Source: Bretschneidera sinensis (lineage: Eukaryota > Streptophyta > Magnoliopsida > Brassicales > Akaniaceae). From it: DNA of 64,000 bases. Positions 33,556 through 44,553 of this stretch are shown piece by piece (the stretch's first letter is position 1; the number at the start of each line of letters is the position of its first letter). The stretch covers positions 57,426,501 through 57,490,500 of the forward strand of contig CM043697.1 of assembly GCA_023935145.1 (NCBI GenBank), written 5' to 3'. The notes below the pieces were generated by a model. It worked only from the letters and a program-made list of their open reading frames with translations, was not told the origin of the DNA and did not search any database. A program made the position numbers and the translations under genes.

Positions 33556-36100
33556 CAAGATACAACCGCAAGATGGTGATGTTCTTGTTGTGTGCACGGA
33601 TGTGAGCAAGGGGCAAGAAGGCAGCGGGAAATGGATCTTGCATACCGGGTGCACTCATCACATGTGCCCTCACCGAAGTTGGTTCAAGAATTTTAAGGAA
33701 ACCAGTGATGAAAAGGCTTTCTTAGGGAATGATATTTCTTACCAAGTGAAGGGCACGGGACACATCCAGGTGAGGATGTTTGATGGAATGACAAGGCTGC
33801 TGAAAGATGTGAGATATCTCTCAGATTTGAGAAGGAATTTGATCTCATTGGGGCAGCTGGATTCCATGGAATACACCTACAAGATAGAGGGAGGAAAGAT
33901 CAAGGTAGCCAAGGAATCTTTGGTAGTGATCAAGGCAGCAAGAAACGATGGACTTTATGAGATGATCAGAGACATTGAAATCAAGGATCAAGCAGCAAGC
34001 TTGATGGCTGAGATGGATGAGGCAGCCCTTTGGCACACTCACTTAGGATATATGAGTGAAGAGGGCCTGCAAATTCCCAGTAAGGATGGCCTACTTGGTG
34101 GAGACAAAGTAGAGAAAATTAATTTCTGCGAGTGTTGTGTTCTTGAGAAGCAACACCGGGTCAGTTTCACCGGAGTGCACAAGTCTAAGGGCATTCTTGA
34201 CTACATTCATGCGAACCTTTGGGGACCAGCAAGGACACCAACACAGGGAGGTAACTTTTACTTTCTATCTTTAATTGATGATTATTCAAGAAAGGTTTGG
34301 GTTTATTTGGTTAAAAATAAATCAGATGCCTTGAATAAGTTAGTAGTGTGGAAAAGGCTGGTAGAGAATCAAGTGGGCAGGGTAGTTAAAGGGATAAGAA
34401 CCGATAATGGCTTAGAAATTTTTAACCAAGAACTTGATCAACTTTGTAGGTTAAATGGGATTCTAAGACATAGGACGGTTGTGGAAACCCCTCAGCAAAG
34501 TGGAGTTGCTGAGTGGATGAATAAGACCCTTATGGAAAAGGTTAGGTGCATGTTAGATGGATCCGGATTACCCAAATATTTTTGGGGGGAAGCTGTGTCT
34601 ACTACTGCATATTTTGTTAATAGATCACCCTCTAGAGCTTTAGAGCTCAAGACTCCCGAAGAGATGTGGAGTGGAAAACCCCCTGAGTTGGACAACCTTA
34701 GAACTTTTGGGTGTGCTGCATATGCACAACAAAAGATGATAAGCTTAGCCTAGGATCTAGAAAATGTGTGTTTCTAGGATATAAGGAAGGGACTAAGGGG
34801 TATAGGTTGTGGTCCTTAGAAGAATTGAAACTCATATTAAGTAGGGATGCTATTTTTAATGAATTGTTATTTCCCTATTTGGAGAAAATAACCCTGCAGG
34901 GACTAGTGAGCAAACTAGTTCGGTATTTTTGGAGCATAGCATCAAGGAGAATTCGGTTGAGATAAAGCAAGGAAGGTAAGAGGGTTTGGACCAGGTAGAG
35001 CCCATTGATGAATGCCAAGCTCATGACACTCATATGGAGGCTGAACTGAAAAAGAATGATGCAGCAAGTCAGAAGGACTATCAGCTCACAAGAGACCGAA
35101 AAAGAAGGCTGGTCGGACCACCTTTAAGATATGGTTTTGTGGATGTTGTGGATGCAGAGTCTTCGACAAAAGGAGAGATGAGTGAACAAGAGACTTACAT
35201 TGATGCCATGGGATGTAAGGATTTACCAAGATGAAAGCTAGCGATGGAGGAAGAAATGGATTCTTTGAGGAAGAACAACTTCTGGGAATTGGTGCACATT
35301 CCGGGGAAACAGAGAGTTGTGGATTGTAAGTGGACTAACAAGGTCAAAGAAGGGTACCCTCTAGGAGATGAAGTCCAGAATAAGGCTAGGCTGGTGGCGA
35401 ATGGGTTCACGAGAAGAAAAGACATAGATTTCACAGAAACTTTCTCACCTGGACACAAGATGGAGAAGATTGTGAGTATCCTCATCTATGTCATTGATGT
35501 GCTATTGGTTTGGAACAGCAGGAAGAGGATGAAAAGATTTACATCTCAACTCAGCAAGGAGTTTCAAAGGAAGGATCTTAGCCTTACACAAAAGATCCTT
35601 GGGATGTGTATAATCCAATAAAATGAGAGAAACTGGTTAAGAGTTTCTTTGGCAATGGGTGTTCTCAACAGATTTGTGAGTAGTCTCGGAAAGAAGCATT
35701 GGCTTGGGATGAAGTGGTTGCTGAGGTACTTGAAGGCTCAGTGGTAGTAGGTGGTAGCACTCATAACAACTGGGGCAGAATGCATAGCAGCTACGGAAGC
35801 CATAAAGGAGGCTATGTGGTGCAAAGGGTTGTTGGATGAGTGGATGGTCCTAAAAGAGCAGGTGGTGGTGTATTCGGTTAACCAAAGTGCGTGGCACTTG
35901 TGGAGGAATCCGTTGTTCCATAGCAGGACAAAGCACATGGATAAGGTAGCCACAGAGGAAAGTCTTGCAGATTTAGGCACCAAGGTTCTACCTCTAAGAA
36001 GGTCCAATCATTGCCTTAGACTTCTTAGGATTGGAGTCGGTTAAATGATGACTCAAGATGAGTTTGGATCCTGAAGTTATCTGCACAATGGTTCGGGTTT
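33556..36100 (+). pseudogene. Copia B protease, integrase, truncated RT and RNase H
   Basis: One long ORF (33590-34753) carries protease and most of integrase. The protease active-site Asp is His (ILHTGCTHH). The first integrase Asp is Asn (YIHANLWG). The other two integrase residues are intact (RTDNGLEI, GVAEWMNK). A frameshift follows near 34730. RT (about 35190-35620) jumps from TFSPGHKMEK to LIYVIDVL near 35444-35490, lacking about 95-100 residues and with YVDD changed to YVID. The RT/RNase H connection is deleted (about 35620-35660). RNase H also lacks its N-terminal half (LLRYLKAQW followed by VVALITTGAE near 35728-35765), and a further block between TKHMD and KVATEES is missing. Non-functional in every enzymatic domain. 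Confidence 0.92.
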
Positions 36101-36124
36101 AAATGCTTAGACAAAGGTAGAGAT

Positions 36125-37044
36125 TGTTGGTATTTGTCTAAGGTTTAAACATGGTTAAGGTTTAAACAAAAGCTGGAAGAGTGAAGTTCAACATGTTAAA
36201 GGAGTGCACACAAGTGTGCGCGGCACTTTGGAGCAAGGCAAAGGAAGGCACACTAGTGTGTACGCTTCAGCACACAAGCTGGAAAATGTGTGCGCACCAG
36301 TGTGCGCACAACTGAGAGAGGGCAAGCATCAATGTGTGCCGCACCTCTCCCTCACCAACGCCACCCAGCAAGTGATGAAAGAGGTGTTTGCCTAGCGCCA
36401 CACCACCCCTTTTTCAGTGCCTAGGCGTTAGCACACTGATGCACACATGGACAGCTTGTTTCAGCCTCTTGTTAAATGAGTGGATGCATGGTCAAAATGC
36501 ATAGGATCACTTAGAATTGATGGATGGCTAAGGTTGATTGCCCATCAAGAACTAAGGGTGGAGATTGACTTCAAGATAGGTTCAAGAAGTGGTGCACTAT
36601 ATAAAGGGTCACCTAGGTTCAATCTCAACTGTGTGATAACACAAGTAAGATGTAATGTAACTTGTGAGACATGTGTGTGAATGAGAGAATTGTGTGAGAG
36701 TGCAAAGACATAGACATACAAGAGGGACTCATTGTAGAGAGGCTGCTTGTAAAGAAGAGAGATTAGTATAGAAAGTGATAAAGTCTTTCTTGTTCTCTTC
36801 TTTGTTTCTTCAAGAACTTGAGGTTCCTTGGAGAAGGTTGCTGAATTGTAAAGAACCATTGATTTAGTGCAGAGAGTTCGGAGGAACTCACGGGGACGTA
36901 GGCACATTGCCGAACCTCGATAACAAATCGCTTGTGTTCTTTTCTTTCTTGCTTTCGATTGCTGTATTTCTTTCTACAAGTCATTCCAGACTTGGGTGTT
37001 AGGAAGATCACCACCTGGGCATATTGTCAAGGTGATTTCCAACA
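36125..37044 (+). mobile_element. 3' LTR of copia element B (920 bp)
   Basis: Runs from TGTTGGTATTTGTC to TTTCCAACA after the tract AAAGGTAGAGAT. It is close to 30236-31159 by eye, with scattered substitutions and small indels. It is followed by TAATC at 37045-37049. Confidence 0.93.
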
Positions 37045-37982
37045 TAATCTCAAACAAAGTTCTAGAATTAAGTTTAAAAAGTCTACTTTAACTTAGAAAG
37101 TATGGAGCTTAAAAATACCTCAAATTCTTGCTGAAAACCGCCCTAGAAAACAGCCCAAAAAATTAAAGAAGCTGAAAATATAAAAATTTTACCAAAACAG
37201 GGGTCTGAAACGAACCCACAAAATCTTGATGTAGAAATCTTCAATGCACAATTCCACCAACTATAATGAATATTATGAATTCCTCGACTAGAATGAATAT
37301 CATTCCAATATCAACCTTGACTTCCTCAACGATATCCTCTCTAATCCTTTCTATTACACCAATCTCATCTTAAACAAAAGTTATCCATTAACCCTTGAAT
37401 TCTAAACATTGCACAATTGAAATCATCATCACATATCGTTTATTAGTGTTCAATTAGCATTTCTTCAATTTTGTTTTTTTATATCCCCAAGTAAAGCAAG
37501 ACCTTTAGGTTCAAACAACTAACACCCAATATTTAAATCATTCGTTCCTTAATTTATTTACAATTTTTTTTAGATTTAAGGATAAATTCATCTTCTTCTT
37601 TCACCGAACCTCGTCTTACATTAAAATCAAATCAAGATTTACTACACCTCTTTCCTTTACAATTCCCATATAACAATTTCTAGTTTTCCAAATATTTTCG
37701 GTTCAAATTTATAATTAGTCCCCCACCAATATCATTTACTCCGAATCTATCACATAAGATTTCCTAATTGTGTCCATAAAAATTTTGTTTTAAGAAGAAC
37801 CATCTTTCCTTTATTATTTCTCTTAAAATCCCAAAATACCACAAAACTTCCATTATAATTTATTTCAAACCATCATTCCTTTACTTAAATCATTGCTCTC
37901 ATTTTACCTTAATTTTTCGCTATTATACTTTCCTACTTACACTAACACTTGTCCAACAATTGTTCTTATTCATTTATACACG
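37045..37982. other. Continuation of G2 LTR, then unassigned AT-rich DNA
   Basis: 37045-37140 continues the interrupted G2 LTR and matches 43645-43735 (CTCAAACAAAGTTCTAGAAT, CCTCAAATTCTTGCTGAAA). From about 37150 to 37982 I recognise nothing. It ends where the truncated gag of element C begins. Confidence 0.6.
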
Positions 37983-38969
37983 GCATACAACACTATCTTC
38001 TTGCATATGTTGGATAATGTCACAAGGGAGTGCGGGGACTTGGAAGATCCAGCTGCAATTTGGAAGAAATTAGATGAGTTATTTCTTTCCAAGACTCTCC
38101 CTAATAAGAGGTATCTTCGTAACCAAATCTTTGCTTTTAAATTGGATCCTAATAAAGAGTTGCAAGATAATCTTGATGCCAAGATGAGGAGTGCATCAAG
38201 TGGAGAAGGGCTATTCGTTAGAAGAAGGCCAGCAACTCGGTATGACAGTAACATACATGGCTACTACCGGGATAGAGATAGAAGAGAAAGTCATGGGAGA
38301 GTGCACAGCAGTATACATGGCTACTACCGAGATAGAGGTAGAGGAGAAAGCCAGAGAAGAGTGCACAACAACATACATGGCTACTACCGGGATAGAGGTA
38401 AAGGAGAAAGCCAGGGGAGAGTGCACAACAACATACATGGCTACTACCAGGACAAAAGTAGAGGAGAAAGCCATGGGAAAGTGCACTCCAAACCAAGATT
38501 TGGAGGGAAGAGATGCGTCTACTGCCATAAGGAGGATCACGTCAAGAAAGATTACAAGAAGATGACTAGGGATGAGGGAAAAAGCCATACCAAGAATAGA
38601 GAGGCTTCGGTTGCCAAGGAAGAACAGCAAGATGATGATGTTCTTGTTGTGTGCTCAAGTGTGAGCAAGGGGCAAAAAGGTAGCGGGAAATGGATCTTCG
38701 ATTCCGGGTGCACTCATCACATGTGCCCTCACCGGGATTGGTTTAAGAATTTCAAGGAAACCAATAATGAAAAGGTTTTCCTGGAGAATGATGTTTCTTG
38801 CCAAGTGAGGGGGGATAGGAGACATCTAGTTGAGGATGTTTGATGGAATGGTAAGGCTCCTAAGGAATGTGAGGTATCTTCCGGATCTGAAGAGGAATTT
38901 GATCTCATTGGGGTAGCTGGATTCCATGGGGTATACATACAAAGCTGAGGGAGGAAAGATCAAGGTAAC
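37983..38969 (+). pseudogene. Copia C gag (5'-truncated) and protease
   Basis: It reads from IFLHMLDNVTRECGD into LPNKRYLRNQIFAFKL, then the deletion junction DNLDAKMRSASSG near 38177. Four RGRGES-type repeats follow (38252-38490). The zinc knuckle has lost its last Cys (CVYCHKEDHVKKDY). The protease motif IFDSGCTHHM is intact (about 38695-38722). A frameshift near 38815 ends the ORF (38843). The remaining segment (NLISLG-type) runs into the solo LTR at 38970. Confidence 0.9.
38252..38490 (+). repeat. 60-bp coding minisatellite in gag (four units, element C)
   Basis: Four units encoding HGYYRDRGRGES-type blocks, homologous to those in B. The overlapping minus-strand and alternate-frame ORFs are shadows of the repeat. 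Confidence 0.88.
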
Positions 38970-40327
38970 TGATTATGCCCAAAGTATAATGCGGTTATTG
39001 TAGTGCAGCTTTGAGGTATCGATTCCACAGGGAAACAAGTTAATTACAAAAGAAGGTGTAAACTTTAACACTAACGATAATGATCAGACGAAAGAATACG
39101 AGTTTTGATAATGAAATATTGTGTGAAAGAGTTGTGTAAATATAACGAAATATAAATAAGAAATAACAAGGTTCTGGGAATCCTCTTTAGGTTCGTTGCC
39201 TTGTTCCACTCTCGATTCAATTGTTTTTATCTCGATTGCAAGTTTCACATCCCAAACAAGCAATCGAAAAATATTCAATCAAGCACATTTATAAACTAAT
39301 GTAATTGCTACAAATCACTCATTGATTTCAATTTAAGCACATATGACCGATCTTAAAGATTATCAAGAAACGACAACATATCGTAATGACAATATCGTAG
39401 TAATGGACAATCAATAAGATAAATCTACCGGAATCAATCACATCCAAACAACATCAATGGAGGAGAAGGATGCAATCACCGGATTAAGAGAATCTAAAAG
39501 AAGAGGAATATAAAGTGCAGCTATCACATGAACTCAAATCCTTCTTACTTAATCAAAGAGTAAATCATAGACAACGTTTTAACAATAAGTCCATACAAAT
39601 GAATCAAGAACAGGAAATAAGGAACAACAAAACCCTAGGGATTCATCTCTTTCCCTTCTTTGATGATTAGTTGGCCATGGAGCTCAAGGTGGATGAACAA
39701 TATGGATGCTCTCCCCTTAATTTCTAGCCAAAGAATACTTTGAAGAATGCTAAAATTGGATCTCTCATTCCTTGCTTAATTTTGACTTTGGAGCGAGTGG
39801 GCGCTGGAAAGTGAGGGGTGCAGCGCTGGAAAGTGAGGGGCGCGGCGCTAGGTGGATGCTGTTCTGGAAGCCTGATATGTGTCTACTAAAACTGCCATAA
39901 CTTTCTCTAAAAAAATCCTTTTTATGAACCATAAAATTCTCCAGAAAATAGACTTCCCAATCTTTCTAAGCATATATGGCTTATCTCCTGGTTCTCCTGT
40001 ATCAATACAGTTTAATATGCAAAAATGATTGATCTGCACGGGCAATTTTGGCAATTTAGTGAAACTCCTTTCTTGGTTTCTCTTCATTTTGGCTCTTCCG
40101 CGACCATTATCTCACTCAAATATTCATTGAAGCTTTGTGTTTAAAATGACGATAGCTTTTCTATATCTTTTTTAAGCTCAAAGTACCTGAAAATGCACTG
40201 AAATAAGTCAACGATTCAAGAATAACACTTTAGAGTTATTAAGGTATAAAAGTGTAATTCCAACCTCGATCAACCCTAAAATGCTAACAATTAAGTATTG
40301 TTTAGATGCATTTTATGACTCTCATCA
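38970..40327 (-). mobile_element. Solo LTR, S family copy 2 (1358 bp), in element C protease region
   Basis: Begins TGATTATGCCC and ends CTCTCATCA, with perfect duplications GTAAC at 38965-38969 and 40328-40332. It matches copy 1 in the start (CGATTCCACAGGGAAA), the GGAATCCTC-TAGGTTCGTTGCC stretch and the last 200 bp. It inserted at a different site from copy 1, so the two were independent events. Its GC-rich part is two copies of GCGCTGGAAAGTGAGGGG (39800-39845). Confidence 0.85.
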
Positions 40328-40332
40328 GTAAC

Positions 40333-42575
40333 CAAGGGTTCTTTGATAGTTATCAAAGCAGCAATGAAGGATGGTCTTTATGAGATGATCGGAGACACGG
40401 ACATGAAGGATCAAGCAGCAAGCTTGATGGCTGAGATGGAGAAGGCAGCCCTTTGGCACACTCGCTTGGGACATATGAGCGAAGAGGGCCTGCAAGTTCT
40501 CAGCAAGAATGGATTACTTGATGGTGACAAGGTAGAGAAACTCAATTTCTGCAAGAGTTGTGTTCTTAGCCAGCAACATCGGGTCAGCTTCAACACTGGA
40601 GTGCACAAGTCTAAGGGCATTCTTGACTACATTCATGCGGACCTTTGGGGACCAGCAAGGACACCAACATAGAGAGGTAATCTTTACTTTCTGTCTTTAA
40701 TTGATGATTATTCAAGAAAGTTTTGGGTTTATTTGCTTAGAAATAAATCAGATACTTTGAATAAGTTAGTGGTGTGGAAAAAGCTGGAGGAGACTCAAAT
40801 GGGCAAGGTAGTTAAGGGGATAAGAACCGATAATGGCTTAGAAATTTTGAACCAAGAACTTGATCAATTCTATAGGTTAAATGGCATTTTAAGACATAGA
40901 ACGGTTGTGAAAACCTCTCAGTAAAGTGGAGTTTCTGAGAGGATGAATATGACCCTTATGGAAAAGGTTAGGTGCATGTTAATGGGATCCGGATTACCCA
41001 AATATTTTTGGGGGGAAGCGGTGTCTACTGCTGCTTACTTGGTAAATAGATCACCCTTTAGAGCTTTAGAGCTCAAGACTCCCGAGGAGATGTGGAGTGG
41101 AAAACCCCCTGAGTTGGACAACCTTAGGACTTTTGGGTGTGCTGCATATGCACATCAAAAGGATGATAAGTTTAGCCCAGGATCTAGAAAGTGTGTGTTT
41201 CTAGGATATGGGGAAGGGGCTAAGGGGTATAGGTTTTGGTCCTTAGAACAAAAAGGATTAAGACTCATAATAAATAGGGATGTCATTTTTAATGAATTGT
41301 TATTTTCCTATTTGGAGAAAACTAACCCTGCAGGGGCTAGTGAGCAGACCAGTTCGGTATTTGTGGAGCATAGCATCAAGGAAGATTCAGTTCAGGTATT
41401 GCAAGGAAGGCAAGAGGGTTCAGACCAGGTAGAGCACATTGATGAATGTCAAGCTCAGGACACTCATGAGGAGGCTGAACCCGAAAGAGGATGATATAGC
41501 AAGTCAGAAGGACTATCAACTCACAAGAGACCGAGAAAGAAGGCATGTCGGACCACCTTCAAGATATAGGTTTGCGGATGCAGCAGCTCCTTGGACAGAA
41601 GGAGAGATAAGTGAATAAGAGACTTACATTGATGCCATGGAATGTAAGGATTTGCTAAGATGAAAGCTAGCTATGGAGGAAGAAATGGATTCTTTGAGGA
41701 AGAACAACTTCTGGGAATTGGTGCACATTCCTGGAAAACAGAGAGTTGTGGATTGTAAGTGGACTTACAAAATCAAAGAAGGGTACCCTCCAAGACATGA
41801 AGTCTGGAACAAGACTAGGCTGGTGGCGAAGGGGTTCACGCAAAGGAAAGGCATAGATTTCACAGAAACCTTCTCACCTGGATACAAGGTGGAGGAAGTG
41901 GTGAGCATCCTTATCTATGCTAATGATATGTTGTGGGTTGATAACAGCAGGGAGAGAATGGAAAGGTTGACATCTTAACTCAGTGAGGAGTTCGAGAGGA
42001 AGGATCCTGGCCTTGCAAAAAAGATCCTTGGGATGAGTATAATCCAAGAAAATGAGAGAAGCAGGTTAAGGGTTTCTCGAGCAATTAGTGTTCTCAGCAA
42101 AATTATGAGTAATCCCAGAAAGGAGCTTTAGCTTGAGATGAAGTGGTTGCTGAGGTACTTGAAGGCTCAGTGGCAGCCAGTGGTAGCACTCATAAAAACC
42201 AGGGCAGAATGCATAGCGGCTATGGAAGCCATAAAGGAGGCTATGTGATGCAAAGGGTTGTTAGATGAGTGAATGGTCCTAAAAGTGCTGTCTTCGGATA
42301 GCCAAAGTGCATGGAACTTATGGAGGAATCTGGTGTCCCATGAGAGGACAAAGCATATGGATGTTTGCTATCATTTTTTTCGAAAAGATGGTATGCAACG
42401 ATGCATTCATATGGACAAGATGGCCATGGAAGAAAGTCCTACAGATTTAGGTACCAAGGTTCTACCTCTAAGTAAGTTCAATCATTGCCTTGGACTACTT
42501 AGGATTGGAGTCGGATGAATGGTGACTCAAGGTTGAGTTTGGAACTCGAGTTCTCTGCACAATGGGTTCAAGTTT
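40333..42575 (+). pseudogene. Copia C integrase, truncated RT and RNase H
   Basis: The integrase zinc-binding region (LWHTRLGHMSEEG, FCKSCVLSQQH) and core (YIHADLWG, RTDNGLEI, then Glu in GVSERMN) are recognisable. There are stops near 40672 and 40924. The 40943-41494 ORF holds the integrase C-terminal part (SGKPPELDNLRTFGC, FLGYGEGAKGY). RT (41673-41978) jumps from TFSPGYKVEE to LIYANDMLWV near 41867-41920, the family deletion, with YVDD changed to YAND. The connection deletion is shared with B (near 42060-42100). RNase H starts after LLRYLKAQWQP with VALIKTRAE, lacking its N-terminal half. It ends near DLGTKVLPL and LGLLRIGVG. Confidence 0.9.
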
Positions 42576-42599
42576 AAACGCTTAGACAAAGGTAGAGAT

Positions 42600-43489
42600 T
42601 GTTGGTATTTGTCTAAGGTTTAAACAAGGTTTAAAGCAAGGAAAATCAGCATGAGTGCACACCAGTGTGTGCCGTGGCCCAGCTCATTCCAGGGTGCAGC
42701 GCCCAGCAAAGGAAAAGTTCTAGAGGAGGTGTGCGTTGCAGCTCAGGCTATCCCAGGCCGTGGCGCCCAGAATGGATGCATTGTGCAGGAGTTTAGCCCT
42801 GCCTTGAGCCGCGGCTTGCCCTGTTTTGGGCCGCAGCTTGAAGGCACACATGGTTCAATGGTTTCAGTTTTTGAAAGGTGCGTGGGTGAAAGTCAAAAAA
42901 TGCACAGCATCACTTAGGATTAATGGAGGGCCATGGTTGATTGGTCATCAAGATCTAAGGGTGGTATTGACTCTCAAGATTAGACAAGAAGTTGGTGCAC
43001 TATATAAAGGGTCACCTAGCTTCATTCTCAAGATGTAATGAGTCATGTGATGTAATGTGAGAGAGGTGTGTGAAACACAAGTGTGACATGTGAATGAGAG
43101 TTATGTGAGAGTGCAAAGACACTAAACACCAGGAGAGATCTCATTGTGGAGAGGTTGGTTGTATAGAAAGAGAGAGTAGAATAGAAAGGGGATTGGGTAG
43201 AGGGCTTTATAATAGTTCTTATCACTTTCTTTCTTGTCTTCTTTTGTTCCTTCAAGAACTTTTGGATTCTTGAAGAGGATTGTTGTAACTTGTAAAGAAC
43301 TCATTGGTTTAGTGCAGAGAGTTCAGGGGAACTCACGGGGAGGTAGGCTATTGCCGAACCTCGATAATAAATTGCTTGTGTTCTTTTCTTTCTTGCTTTG
43401 ATTGCTGTATCTTTTTGTGTACAAGTCATTCTAGACTTGGGTGTTTGGAAGATCACCTTTTGAGCATCATCTAAGGTGGTTCCCCAACA
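42600..43489 (+). mobile_element. 3' LTR of copia element C (890 bp)
   Basis: Runs from TGTTGGTATTTGTC to TTCCCCAACA after the tract AAAGGTAGAGAT. The U3 has a GC-rich block (42655-42800) containing CCCAGCTCATTCCAGGGTGC. A TATATAAA box lies near 42999. The flank is G-family LTR sequence, so the element inserted into another G LTR. Confidence 0.9.
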
Positions 43490-44300
43490 CCTATACTCTT
43501 TTAGGTCACAACTTTCATATTTTACAATATCCACAACTCAAATTAAACTCCAACATCTTAATTTTACAACATAAAAATTCCAGAATTTATTCACAACTTC
43601 ATCCAACTTTAAATACATAAACTAATTTAATTTAAACTCAAATCATCTCAAACAAAGTTCTAGAATCAACTTTAAAAAGTCTGCTTTAACTTAGAAAATG
43701 TTAGAACTCAAAACTACCTCAAATTCTTGCTGAAAGATAGCCCCTATTCTACCCATGGGTCCCACGCATCACCTTTGGCCGATCGTGGCTGCCCACCTCT
43801 GGCACCAACTTCTTCCTCTCTTTTCCGGTAGATGTTTTATAAAGTTTGGGGGCAAATGAATAAAGGATATGAGAGTTATGGCTAAGAAAAGTTGGTAAGA
43901 AAATGGGTTTCTTCAACAAAACTATTTTTTTGGTCTCTTTCTCACCCTCTCTGTGCGATTCTCCAAAGAAAATAAGAGATTGTTACTGTTTTTGTTGACT
44001 TCTATCCTTATATATTCCACTAGTCCATATGTTTTTACCTCTTTACCATGCGTTTCCTTCTTTAATTCAATTGCAAGCCACTTCCCCCCCCTTTCCAACT
44101 AATTATACTAAAGCCCAAGAATTTTATTTTTAACTAATCCTCAATAATTCAAACTTTGCTTTTATACATATACTTCCTTTTACCTTATATCTAATTTTCC
44201 CCTCAATCAACACATCTAGCAAAAATGAAATTTAATCTCAAAGTCCTCTTATACACCAATTACACTTCGAAAATACAACCCTGTGGTTTAAATATTCCAA
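43490..44300 (-). mobile_element. G-family LTR fragment (upstream part)
   Basis: 43490-43735 matches 30080-30235 joined to 37045-37140 (ACTCTTTTAGGTC, CTCAAACAAAGTTCTAGAAT). It then follows the U3-like part seen at 50750-51200 (GCCCACCTCTGGC, GTTTGGGGGCAAA, CTTATATATTCC on the plus strand). The distal border is unclear, about 44300. Confidence 0.6.
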
Positions 44301-44553
44301 TTGAGGTACAAGTCTCTACAAATGCATCTAATTTGAAAAAGTATCTTTCTTCAATAGAGATCCATTCAACCAATTAAATATTGTTTCATGCATTGGTTTT
44401 CCTCATGCCTGCTGATTAGAATTTAGGAAATATGCATTCGTAGGTGCAAAAACTTCATATATAAACAAAAAAAATTTGTTGAATTTCTTTATGTATTTCT
44501 TATGTAGATTTCTTATTTAAAATTTTTCAATTGTCAACTGAAAAAGCATGGAA

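Larger units (their letters stand above)
30236..37044 (+). mobile_element. Copia element B (non-autonomous family), complete with both LTRs
   Basis: The element is 6.8 kb including a 1342-bp solo LTR inserted in gag, so about 5.5 kb by itself. Parts: 5' LTR 30236-31159, primer-binding site 31160-31172, leader hairpin, gag 31407-32208, solo LTR 32209-33550, protease-integrase-RT-RNase H 33556-36100, polypurine tract 36113-36124, 3' LTR 36125-37044, duplication TAATC. It lies inside G-family LTR G2. It shares the family RT and RNase H deletions and, with C, two further deletions. Confidence 0.93.
37983..43489 (+). mobile_element. Copia element C (non-autonomous family), 5'-truncated
   Basis: The 5' LTR, primer-binding site and gag start are missing. 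The element begins within gag at the point equivalent to 9974 in A. It contains gag-protease 37983-38969, solo LTR 38970-40327, integrase-RT-RNase H 40333-42575, polypurine tract 42588-42599 and 3' LTR 42600-43489. It shares with B the 62-codon gag deletion, the connection deletion and the four-unit gag repeat. B and C therefore form a subfamily. Confidence 0.9.
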
